Source: an uncultured Ruminococcus sp. (GTDB taxonomy: Bacteria; Bacillota; Clostridia; Oscillospirales; Ruminococcaceae). From it: DNA of 13,357 bases. The notes below the pieces were generated by a model. That model was not told where the DNA came from and did no database searches. It worked only from the letters and a program-made list of their open reading frames with translations. Position numbers and translations under genes: made by a program. The stretch is from contig CAMJES010000028.1 in the NCBI GenBank assembly GCA_946404705.1, positions 1-13,357 on the forward strand. The letters run 5' to 3'. Below are positions 7,008 through 13,357 of the stretch, piece by piece (within the stretch, counting starts at the first letter, position 1; each line of letters opens with the position of its first letter).

Positions 7008-7321
7008 TATCGGGAAAACTTTGCCCGAATCGCTTTGCATAAATTATTACAGTTCCGTTACAAACGGTAACGAAAATTTACGAAAAATAACATAAAATCG
7101 CGGTTTGCGAGCTAATTTTGGCAAAAAATTATATAATACAGCTAAAATATGATATAAAATTTGTGATAGATGTGCATTGACGAAATGAAAATAGAATGAT
7201 AAAATGTAATTACGATGTTAAGAGCAGATAAATGATGCTCCGAGATCGAATCCATATTGATTTCCATTTAATATTTGGAAATAAATAAAGAAAAACGAAA
7301 CAAAACAAGGAGGAATTTTTC
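7008..7321 (+). other. Intergenic region: weak hairpins, strong promoter and leader
   Basis: No gene is seen. Directly after the U32-like stop, TCGGG (7010-7014) and CCCGA (7024-7028) can form a 5-bp stem, and CGTTAC/GTAACG at 7056-7072 another. Neither has a T-run, so termination of the upstream operon is unclear and some readthrough is possible. The rest is AT-rich and carries the promoter at 7177-7205 and an approximately 110-nt leader. Confidence 0.6.
7177..7205 (+). promoter_or_regulatory. Near-consensus SigA promoter of the surface-protein gene
   Basis: TTGACG at 7177-7182 and TAAAAT at 7200-7205 are separated by exactly 17 nt, with TG at 7197-7198 making an extended -10. Transcription would begin near 7212. 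The gene also has a full AAGGAGG at 7307-7313, eight bases before the ATG. Both signals fit high expression. Confidence 0.88.
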
Positions 7322-9043
7322 ATGAACATGAAAAAGACAATCGCAGCAATCGCTGCATGCGCAATGGCCGTATCTGCAATGGCTACAACAGTTTCCGCAG
7401 AAGAAAAGACCGCACAGGAAACCCACACCTATAACCTTACGGTAGCTCGCAAGGCTTGTGCTGCTGACTTCACATTCACAGGTAAAAACCTTACAGGTGC
7501 TACAACTGGTACAGATTACGTACTTGAAGTTTTTGCGGCACACGTTGATTTCAAGAATCAGCCTGTAACAGTAACAGTTACTGATAAGTCCACAAGAACA
7601 TCCATACCGTTCACTTTCCAGACAAATAACGGCGCTTCTGACTATGACGGCTATGCAAAGACTGCTAAGAAGTCTATCGTAGCAAGAGATGCTGCTGCTA
7701 CTACTGGTGTTGCCGCAGCTGACTATGTTGATGTAAAGAACGATATATTCAACAGCACTGCAAAGAGCGCTGACGGAACATCCAAGCCTATTTACAAGGC
7801 TTACGACAGCTGGGATAACGTAGTAACACAGGCGAAGAAGCTTGTTCCCGGCTCTGTTGTAGATGATGCTACATGCGACAACTACATCAACATCACAATC
7901 CCCGGCGACAGCACAATCCTTAATGCATTTGTCGGCAATCTTGATATCACAGTTAAGGTTTCCGGTGCTCTTGTAAACAATGCAGAAGGCACTCCTTTCA
8001 TCAAGGATCAGGGCGCTCTCAACTCTGCTATCGGAGCAAAGAAGGATGTTGCTCCTTCCATCCAGCTTCTCGCACTCGATGGTACTCAGACAATAGTATA
8101 CCAGACAGGCGCATTCAAGGATGGTATTGCTAAGAAGGCATTCAGAACAGGCGCTAACACAACAACAGGCACAGCAGAAGTATTCAATACTCTTGCTACA
8201 AAGGGTGTAAGACCTGACGGCAACAACGTTGATAAGCTCTACAACAATGCTAAGGCTGTTATCAACGATATGATCGCTAACTACGATGATGTTGAATTCA
8301 CATTCAACACAGCAACTGATAACGTTCTTTCCGAAGCATGGCTTGCTGACAAGAAGGATTGGATCGGTCAGGCTGCAAGATATACAGACTGCTACGCTTC
8401 CAACATTCCTCTCGTTGAATCTTGGATGGGTGATGGCTCCTTCAAGGCATTCCCACAGCACCTCTACAACCTCTACGGCGATGAGACCACAAAGTACACA
8501 TACTCCACAAGCGATTACACCTTCAACAACCTCTTCAACTCTGCTCTTATCGCTAACAGCGGTTACACAATGAACCAGAACAACATCCAGCCGTTCAAGT
8601 ACGATGCTACATCCGTAACATTCAGCTGGAACGACCTCACAAGCGGTGACGCACAGTTCATCAACCGTGCAGCAACAGTAGACAGCCTCCAGCTCGCTAC
8701 ATCTTCTACATGGTACTGGGATAGCATGACAGTAACAGGTTACTCTGTAGCTGCTGAAGATGCTTCCACAGAAGCAGGCGCTGAAGATGACGGTGCAGAT
8801 CTCGATGACGATGCTGCTGATGACGACACAGTTGCTGATGACGACACAGTTGCTGATGACGACACAGTTGCTGATGACGATGTAACTGCTGACGATGACA
8901 CAGCTGCTGATGACACAGCTGCTGATGATACAGTTGCTGATGACACAGCAAGCAACCCTTCCACAGGTAATGCTCCTATCGCTCTCGCAGTAATCCCTGT
9001 TGCTCTTGCTGCTGCTGCAGTAGTTGCTAAGAAGAGAGGCTAA
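7322..9043 (+). CDS. Secreted, sortase-anchored (NPSTG) surface protein of unknown family
   Basis: 573 residues. A Sec signal peptide (MNMKK, hydrophobic 7-22, likely cleavage after VSA at 24-26) is followed by a long Thr/Asn/Asp/Ala-rich extracellular region (about 27-475) with alternating beta-like stretches and three Cys (46, 185, 357). I do not recognise this domain. Residues 478-543 form an acidic linker of ADDDT- and ADDT-type repeats. The C-terminus is a classic wall-sorting signal: NPSTG (545-549), a hydrophobic segment (about 551-569) and KKRG. The NPxTG form is a variant of LPxTG. Codon choice is extreme (GCT, ACA, AAG, AAC favoured; no TTA, CTA or TCA), unlike the flanking genes, suggesting a very abundant protein such as a surface-coat or adhesion component. 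It appears monocistronic, with its own promoter and two terminators. Secretion and anchoring are well supported; the role is unknown. Confidence 0.88.
   Translation: MNMKKTIAAIAACAMAVSAMATTVSAEEKTAQETHTYNLTVARKACAADFTFTGKNLTGATTGTDYVLEVFAAHVDFKNQPVTVTVTDKSTRTSIPFTFQTNNGASDYDGYAKTAKKSIVARDAAATTGVAAADYVDVKNDIFNSTAKSADGTSKPIYKAYDSWDNVVTQAKKLVPGSVVDDATCDNYINITIPGDSTILNAFVGNLDITVKVSGALVNNAEGTPFIKDQGALNSAIGAKKDVAPSIQLLALDGTQTIVYQTGAFKDGIAKKAFRTGANTTTGTAEVFNTLATKGVRPDGNNVDKLYNNAKAVINDMIANYDDVEFTFNTATDNVLSEAWLADKKDWIGQAARYTDCYASNIPLVESWMGDGSFKAFPQHLYNLYGDETTKYTYSTSDYTFNNLFNSALIANSGYTMNQNNIQPFKYDATSVTFSWNDLTSGDAQFINRAATVDSLQLATSSTWYWDSMTVTGYSVAAEDASTEAGAEDDGADLDDDAADDDTVADDDTVADDDTVADDDVTADDDTAADDTAADDTVADDTASNPSTGNAPIALAVIPVALAAAAVVAKKRG
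8816..8950 (+). repeat. Minisatellite encoding the acidic wall-spanning linker
   Basis: Three identical 18-nt units GCTGATGACGACACAGTT (8816-8869), two diverged 18-nt units (8870-8905), then three 15-nt units lacking one Asp codon (8906-8950). They encode ADDDTV, ADDDVT, ADDDTA and ADDTA/ADDTV. All units are multiples of 3, so copy number can change without frameshift, altering the stalk length between the folded domain and the NPSTG anchor. Confidence 0.95.
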
Positions 9044-9093
9044 GTCCGCACCGTTCAAAGACGGTACGCGATGCGCGCAAAACTTCATGAAAG

Positions 9094-9140
9094 ATAACTT
9101 TATCTAAAATTACTCTCGGGTGTTTAAGCTTTAAAGTTAT
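9094..9140 (+). repeat. 9-bp inverted repeat in the 3' UTR of the surface-protein gene
   Basis: ATAACTTTA (9094-9102) and TAAAGTTAT (9132-9140) are perfect complements around a 29-nt loop. AT-rich arms and the lack of a following T-run argue against a terminator; an mRNA-stabilising or simply incidental structure is possible. Confidence 0.4.
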
Positions 9141-9157
9141 TCTAACATCAAAATATG

Positions 9158-9193
9158 ACCGCTGTCCGGTTGCAGAACGGACAGCGGTTTTTT
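9158..9193 (+). terminator. Strong intrinsic terminator 1 after the surface-protein gene
   Basis: Perfect 11-bp stem (ACCGCTGTCCG at 9158-9168, CGGACAGCGGT at 9178-9188), 9-nt loop, and a T-run at 9188-9193. Confidence 0.95.
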
Positions 9194-9206
9194 GTTGTGC
9201 TGTATT

Positions 9207-9233
9207 GTCCGCGCTATGTGACGCGGACTTTTT
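9207..9233 (+). terminator. Intrinsic terminator 2, in tandem
   Basis: Perfect 7-bp GC-rich stem (GTCCGCG at 9207-9213, CGCGGAC at 9222-9228) with an 8-nt loop and TTTTT at 9229-9233. It lies 13 nt past terminator 1 and would catch residual readthrough from a very active transcription unit before the sugar-import operon. Confidence 0.9.
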
Positions 9234-9318
9234 ATGATAAGTTTTTAACAATCAATGGTTGTTTTGCACAGGAACGATGATTAGTTATAGTGAGAAATAA
9301 ACAAAATTAAACGAACGA

Positions 9319-9326
9319 AAACGTTT
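9319..9326. promoter_or_regulatory. Palindrome AAACGTTT, possible LacI-family/cre-like operator
   Basis: AAACGTTT with an extra GA on the left gives a GAAAACGTTT core like CcpA and sugar-responsive LacI-family sites. It lies about 70 bp upstream of the -35 of the solute-binding-protein promoter. The outer TG/CA positions of a consensus cre are not kept, so this is only a candidate. Confidence 0.35.
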
Positions 9327-9395
9327 GAGAAAACACTAAAATGTTTATAAGATGTTAAGAATAGGGAGATAGTAAACAAAAAATAAAATATTATC

Positions 9396-9424
9396 TTGAC
9401 AAGCATTGTGTAAATTGTTATAAT
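9396..9424 (+). promoter_or_regulatory. Perfect-consensus SigA promoter of the sugar-import operon
   Basis: TTGACA at 9396-9401 and TATAAT at 9419-9424 with a 17-nt spacer, plus TG at 9416-9417 for an extended -10: every element is consensus. The start would be near 9431, leaving a leader of about 129 nt before TTG 9561. A promoter this strong is expected to need repression or another control. Confidence 0.93.
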
Positions 9425-9544
9425 AATAATATAACTCATTAAAATTTCAGCCATTGTGTGCAATATTTTCAGCAGGTTTTAACATAAGCATCACAATTAC
9501 TTGTTTTTTGAGTAAATACTTAAACAGATATTGCAGTTTAATTG

Positions 9545-9552
9545 AAAGGTGG
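9545..9552 (+). promoter_or_regulatory. Shine-Dalgarno AAAGGTGG selecting TTG 9561
   Basis: AAAGGTGG ends eight bases before TTG at 9561-9563. An in-frame GTG at 9549 overlaps this site and cannot be the start, so the protein begins MSSKTNFRR, giving a normal positively charged signal-peptide N-terminus. Confidence 0.8.
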
Positions 9553-9560
9553 TTTGTCTG

Positions 9561-12461
9561 TTGTCAAGTAAAACTAATTTCAGGAGAATCGTTTCAGCTG
9601 TGACTGCGCTGATGCTTGCGGTGACGTCATTTGCGGCTGTTCCGGCAACTGCCGAAAGTTCGGAAACATCGGCGGTGCAGTCTTCCGGACAGGAAACGTT
9701 CACTTATGAAGAACAAAACACTTACAGCGACTATTATGACGAGATCTCAGGGGTAAAACGTCCCGATAAAGAGGCGCTGCTCGTCTACACGGGCGCCCGT
9801 GACGGTGCAAACGTCAGCGTCGAATCTTATGAGGGCAAGGATAATGTCGTGGTTTGGAACAGCGAAGAGGGTACGCTTGACTTTACAGTAAACGTTCCCG
9901 AAACAGGTGCTTATAATATGGAAATGTCCTATTATCAGATCACCGGCAGCACTACGACAACTGAGTTTTCCGTACTTCTTGACGGCGAATCGCCTTACGA
10001 TACGGCAACAAGAATAAATATCCCCCGAATCTGGACGAGCAAATATCCTATCGCTCCCGATTCAAAGGATAATGAGATTCGTCCTCCGCAGGTAGAAATG
10101 CCGATGTGGACAAAAACTTCGTTCAAGGACGAGGACGGACTTTTCAATGAGCCGCTTCTCTTCTATCTCGAAGCAGGCGAGCATACCATCTCGATATCTT
10201 CCGAAAGAGCAATGGTCGCTATCGAATATATCAAGCTCTACAATGAACAGGGCTTCGATAAATATGTTAAGCCTTCCGGTGCGGAGCTTGCAAAGAACGA
10301 TTCCGCCGAAGCTATAAAGGTTCAGGGTGAGCGTTACGCTTATACGAACTCTCAGACCCTCTTCCCTACATACGACCGCGGCAATTACCTCACAGAACCC
10401 TCCAACCCGACAAAGCAGCGCTATAATACTGTCGGCGACGGAACTTGGGATCAGTCGGGTCAGGCAATAACTTGGGAAATCGACGTTGCAGAGGCAGGTT
10501 ACTATAAGGTAAACCTTAAGACCCGTCAGAACGAGCTGCGCGGACTTTTCACAAACCGCAGACTTTATATTGACGGCGTTGTACCGTCCGATGCTTTTAG
10601 CGAGATAAAGTTTTACTACAGCACAAACTGGGTTTCCGTTGTTCCCGAAGATGAAAACGGCGACCCTGCATATATCTACCTCGACAAGGGCAAGCATACC
10701 TTGACGCTCGAATGTATTCCGGGCGATATCGGCGAATATATGCGCAAGCTTGACAATATCGTGTTTGAAGCGAACCAGTATTATATGCAGATACTTATGA
10801 TAACCGGCCCTTCTCCCGATAAATATACTGACTATTTCGTTCACAGACAGATCCCCGAACTCCTCGATGTTTTCGAAAAGCTTTCAAAGGAGCTTCGCGA
10901 AACTCGTGCGGCTATCGAAGAGATCGCAGGAATTGACGGTTCCGAAGCTGCTGTTCTCGACCGTCTTGCTGATGTTTTCGACAAATGTATAAAACGTCCG
11001 AACAAGATCCCCGATTACGTTTCTTCAAGCGGAATCAAGGATAATGTTACTGCCGTTTCTTCGTGGATGCGTCAGTACAGAAGCCAGCCGCTCGAAGTTG
11101 ACTTTATCGAGCTTGTTCCCGCTAATCAGAAAGTAACCTCCGTTAAGAAGAACTTCTTCAAGTCGCTTGCGTTCAACACCAAGGCTCTTGTTGGCTCGTT
11201 CTTTGAGGATTACACAGTTCTTTCCGATGTTACAGCTGATTCTATCAACGTTTGGGTAGGTATCGGCCGTGACCAGACGAATATCGTCAAGCAGATGACC
11301 GATTCCCAGTTCACTCCCGAAACAGGAATCGATGTTTCCATCAACCTTGTACAGGGTACTATTATGGAAGCCGTTCTCGCAGGAAAAGGCCCTGACGTTG
11401 CCCTCTTTATCGGCGGCGAATTCCCTGTAAACCTCGCTATCAGAGGTCTTGTTCACAGCGTTGACGATCTCCCCGGATATGACGAAGTTGCTGCTCGTTT
11501 CCAGAGCGAAGCAACCGTAATGTATACATACGACGGTCACGTTTACGGCGTTCCGCTTACAAGAACTTTCCCGATGATGTTCTATCGTAAGGATATGCTT
11601 GCGGAAGTCGGCATCAACGCTCCGCCGGATACTTGGGACGACTTTGTTGATATGCTCCCTGCTCTTCAGAGAAAGTATATGCAGCCGGGTCTTATCCTTC
11701 CCACAAACGTTAACGGTACCGCTGTTTCGCCTGCAACGGAAGTCGGACACACATTCGCACTTTTTATGCTCCAGAACGGCACCAACTATTATAATGAAGA
11801 TCAGACAGCGACAACGTTCGACAGCCTCGAAGCTGTAAACGCATTCGCAACTTGGACAGAACTTTACAACGTTTATCAGTTCGATCAGCAGTATGACGCA
11901 TTCACACGTTTCAGAACAGGTGAAGCTCCTATCGTTATCCAGAACTACTGCACATTCTATAACCAGCTCAACAGAGCCGCTCCCGAGATCAAGGGACTTT
12001 GGGATTTCACCCACGTTCCCGGAACTGTCCGTGAGGACGGCACCGTTTCCTACGCTGCAAACTCCAACGGTTCGGGCGCTATCATCCTCAAGGACTGCAA
12101 GAACATCAATGCAGCTTGGGAGTTCATCAAGTGGTTCACGGAAACCGATACGCTTGTTGAATACGGTCAGAATGTTGAAGGCGTAATGGGCCCTCTCGGT
12201 CGTTTTGAAAGCGCAAACGTTGAGGCGCTCAAAAAGCTCAACTGGTCGAACAGCGATCTCGATAAGATACTCTTCCAGATGGATCAGCTCGAAGAGATCC
12301 CGATCATTCCGTCATCCTACGTTGTTACCCGTGGTATTATGAACGCATTCCGTGCTGTTGTTAACGATAAGGAAAATGCAAGAGAAACACTCAGGCTTTA
12401 CAATATCGATATCAACAACGAAATTACGAGAAAACGTCATAATCTCGGCTTAGATTCTTAA
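9561..12461 (+). CDS. Large sugar ABC transporter solute-binding protein with two N-terminal carbohydrate-binding-like domains
   Basis: About 966 residues from TTG 9561 (residues numbered from there), more than twice a usual CUT1 binding protein (400-550). A signal peptide (MSSKTNFRR, then a hydrophobic run to about AVPATA at 26-31) has no lipobox Cys. Two beta-rich modules, about 70-228 and 250-404, share a pattern: hydrophobic strand motif with GAYNM (116-120) or GYYKV (313-317), LDGE/IDGV, then a Gly-Glu/Lys-His-T motif (EAGEHTISI, 204-212; DKGKHTLTL, 375-383). This suggests a duplicated CBM6/CBM35-like galactose-binding fold. A helical stretch (about 405-500) follows, then the solute-binding fold from about 560 (INVWVGIG) through KGPDVALFIGG (609-619) and YDGHVYGVPLTRTFPMMFYRKDML (split around 657-680) to the C-terminus. 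It would capture and deliver an oligosaccharide to the permease 18 nt downstream. Binding specificity is unknown. Confidence 0.88.
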   Translation: MSSKTNFRRIVSAVTALMLAVTSFAAVPATAESSETSAVQSSGQETFTYEEQNTYSDYYDEISGVKRPDKEALLVYTGARDGANVSVESYEGKDNVVVWNSEEGTLDFTVNVPETGAYNMEMSYYQITGSTTTTEFSVLLDGESPYDTATRINIPRIWTSKYPIAPDSKDNEIRPPQVEMPMWTKTSFKDEDGLFNEPLLFYLEAGEHTISISSERAMVAIEYIKLYNEQGFDKYVKPSGAELAKNDSAEAIKVQGERYAYTNSQTLFPTYDRGNYLTEPSNPTKQRYNTVGDGTWDQSGQAITWEIDVAEAGYYKVNLKTRQNELRGLFTNRRLYIDGVVPSDAFSEIKFYYSTNWVSVVPEDENGDPAYIYLDKGKHTLTLECIPGDIGEYMRKLDNIVFEANQYYMQILMITGPSPDKYTDYFVHRQIPELLDVFEKLSKELRETRAAIEEIAGIDGSEAAVLDRLADVFDKCIKRPNKIPDYVSSSGIKDNVTAVSSWMRQYRSQPLEVDFIELVPANQKVTSVKKNFFKSLAFNTKALVGSFFEDYTVLSDVTADSINVWVGIGRDQTNIVKQMTDSQFTPETGIDVSINLVQGTIMEAVLAGKGPDVALFIGGEFPVNLAIRGLVHSVDDLPGYDEVAARFQSEATVMYTYDGHVYGVPLTRTFPMMFYRKDMLAEVGINAPPDTWDDFVDMLPALQRKYMQPGLILPTNVNGTAVSPATEVGHTFALFMLQNGTNYYNEDQTATTFDSLEAVNAFATWTELYNVYQFDQQYDAFTRFRTGEAPIVIQNYCTFYNQLNRAAPEIKGLWDFTHVPGTVREDGTVSYAANSNGSGAIILKDCKNINAAWEFIKWFTETDTLVEYGQNVEGVMGPLGRFESANVEALKKLNWSNSDLDKILFQMDQLEEIPIIPSSYVVTRGIMNAFRAVVNDKENARETLRLYNIDINNEITRKRHNLGLDS

Positions 12462-12466
12462 AGATT

Positions 12467-12472
12467 GGAGGG
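12467..12472 (+). promoter_or_regulatory. Shine-Dalgarno GGAGGG selecting TTG 12480
   Basis: GGAGGG lies seven bases before TTG 12480-12482. No ATG is available in this frame nearby until well inside the conserved region, so this site fixes a TTG start for the permease. Confidence 0.85.
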
Positions 12473-12479
12473 TTTACCT

Positions 12480-13313
12480 TTGGCTGAACAAACCCAGAAA
12501 AAAGAAATTTTGCTCAGAAGTGAACAGAAACACACTTTTAAGGAAAATTTCCAATATACGCTCCATGAAATGAGGAGAAATATCGGATGCTACGGTATGA
12601 TCGCCCCGTTTATGGTCTTCTTTATCCTGTTTACCGTTATCCCCGTTATCATGTCGCTGCCTATGGGCTTCACCGACTTCGATATGGCGCATTTTCCACC
12701 GAAATTTGTAGGTTTTGACAACTTCTACACCCTTTTCGTTGAGGACGATGTTTTCATCAAGTCGATCAGAACAACGCTTATCTTCGCAGTTTTCACAGGC
12801 CCGTTGAGCTATGCTCTCAGCTTTATGCTCGCATGGCTCATCAATGAGCTGCACCCTGTTCTCAAGACGGTTTTCACTCTTATTTTCTACGCTCCGTCAA
12901 TGGCAGGCAACATCTACTTCGTTTGGCAGCTCATCTTCTCGGGTGACTCCTACGGTTATCTTAACGCTTTCCTTAACTCGCTCGGTTTCACAACGGGCGC
13001 TATCCAATGGCTCACAGACGCAAACTACGTTCTCCCCTGCGTTATCGTAGTTCAGCTCTGGATTTCAATGGGTGCAGGCTTCCTTGCTTTGCGCGCAGGT
13101 TTCCAAGGCATCGACAAGTCCATGTACGAGGCCGGCGCTATCGAAGGTATCAAGAACCGTACACAGGAGCTTATTTATATCACTATCCCGTCAATGGGCC
13201 CTCAGCTTATGTTCGCAGCTGTAATGCAGATCGTATCCTGCTTTACCGTTGATATCGTCGGACGTATGCTCGCAGGCTTCCCTTCAACGGACTACAAGGT
13301 TCATACTATTATG
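12480..13313 (+). CDS. CUT1 sugar ABC transporter permease, MalF-like, 3' truncated by adapter
   Basis: 278 residues are present from TTG 12480; the frame then runs into adapter (the RSEEHTSELQ artefact peptide). Hydrophobic helices are at about 37-60, 95-120, 128-152, 182-206 and 240-262. The cytoplasmic EAA loop that docks on the ATPase is intact at 217-237 (YEAGAIEG at 216-223, then ITIPS at 234-238). MalF/LacF-type permeases are about 290-320 residues, so the last helix and tail are missing. The first 35 residues form a polar cytoplasmic extension (MAEQTQKKEI). It follows the solute-binding protein by 18 nt with no terminator between, so the two form one operon; the partner MalG-type permease should be next. 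The gene has no stop codon in the contig. Confidence 0.95.
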
Positions 13314-13357
13314 AGATCGGAAGAGCACACGTCTGAACTCCAGTCACCGGCTATGAT
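13314..13357 (+). other. Untrimmed Illumina TruSeq adapter with index
   Basis: Positions 13314-13347 are the standard adapter starting AGATCGGAAGAGCACACGTC, and 13348-13357 (CGGCTATGAT) are the index, the reverse complement of the index at 5-14. This is library sequence, and genomic DNA ends at 13313. The in-frame translation is the familiar RSEEHTSELQ contaminant. Confidence 0.99.

Larger units (their letters stand above)
9044..9548 (+). other. Intergenic region: 3' UTR with two terminators, then AT-rich promoter region
   Basis: No gene is supported. The first part (9044-9233) holds a small stem ACCGT/ACGGT (9050-9065), a longer-range inverted repeat (9094-9140) and two intrinsic terminators. 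The second part (9234-9548) is strongly AT-rich, with the AAACGTTT site at 9319-9326, the promoter at 9396-9424 and an approximately 129-nt leader. Short open frames here lack ribosome sites and resemble random AT-rich sequence. Confidence 0.7.

Noticed and set aside
7010..7072. Hairpins after the U32-like gene as an intrinsic terminator
   Set aside because: Stems are only 5-6 bp and neither is followed by a T-run.
7118..7137. TTGGCA followed by TATAAT as a second promoter before the surface gene
   Set aside because: The spacer is only 8 nt, too short for a SigA promoter; the site at 7177-7205 is far better.
8816..8950. Regularly spaced repeats as a possible CRISPR array
   Set aside because: Units are contiguous, without spacers, coding and in frame with a surface protein.
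8740..8964. Ser/Ala-rich and His/Gln-rich antisense frames across the minisatellite
   Set aside because: These are trivial translations of the 18-nt repeat on the other strand, with no ribosome site.
9281..9463. Small hydrophobic minus-strand ORF (60 codons) in the AT-rich spacer
   Set aside because: No Shine-Dalgarno, it overlaps the consensus plus-strand promoter, and its composition is that of random AT-rich DNA.
10062..10844. 260-codon antisense frame inside the solute-binding-protein gene (a second one lies at 11025-12014)
   Set aside because: No start signal and no recognisable domain; the sense frame has clear domains and codon structure.
5..13357. Perfect 44-bp terminal inverted repeats suggesting a linear replicon or transposon
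   Set aside because: Both copies are TruSeq adapter plus the same index, so they are library artefacts.

Overview
This window looks like a complete short-read contig from an anaerobic, low-to-mid GC Gram-positive gut or rumen bacterium, most likely a Ruminococcus-like member of the Oscillospiraceae. That placement is inferred from several signs: consensus SigA-type promoters with extended -10 elements, strong Shine-Dalgarno sites, a sortase-type C-terminus, a CUT1 sugar importer and the codon style. No marker gene fixes the taxonomy. Both ends are artificial. Positions 1-48 and 13314-13357 are untrimmed Illumina P7/TruSeq adapter with the same 10-nt index in inverted orientation, so the first and last genes are cut by library sequence, not by biology.

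Left block (minus strand, 49-1938): a MarR-type repressor and a partial half-size ABC exporter that overlaps it by 29 nt. A perfect 10-bp inverted repeat lies directly upstream of the extended -10 of this operon and is the obvious candidate autoregulatory operator.

Middle block (plus strand, 2212-7007): four tightly packed genes (gaps 1, 1 and 18 nt) starting from a divergent promoter. They are a membrane protein resembling CPBP/CAAX proteases but missing the canonical catalytic residues, a three-domain TadA-GNAT-GNAT fusion, an MTA/SAH-deaminase-type amidohydrolase, and a U32-peptidase-like protein with four Cys that could hold an Fe-S cluster. TadA, GNAT and U32 families all have RNA-modifying members, and an SAH deaminase disposes of a methyltransferase by-product. 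A nucleic-acid-modification operon is therefore a reasonable but unproven reading.

Surface-protein block (7008-9233): a near-consensus promoter drives a secreted, wall-anchored protein of unknown family. It has an acidic Ala/Asp/Thr minisatellite linker and an NPSTG sorting signal, and is followed by two strong tandem intrinsic terminators. Its extreme codon bias suggests very high expression.

Right block (9234-13313): a perfect TTGACA-N17-TATAAT promoter precedes an unusually large solute-binding protein (about 966 aa) with two carbohydrate-binding-like beta domains fused in front of the binding domain and no lipobox. An adapter-truncated CUT1 sugar permease follows. Both genes use TTG starts supported by good Shine-Dalgarno sites. 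Together they look like a glycan-capture and import operon.
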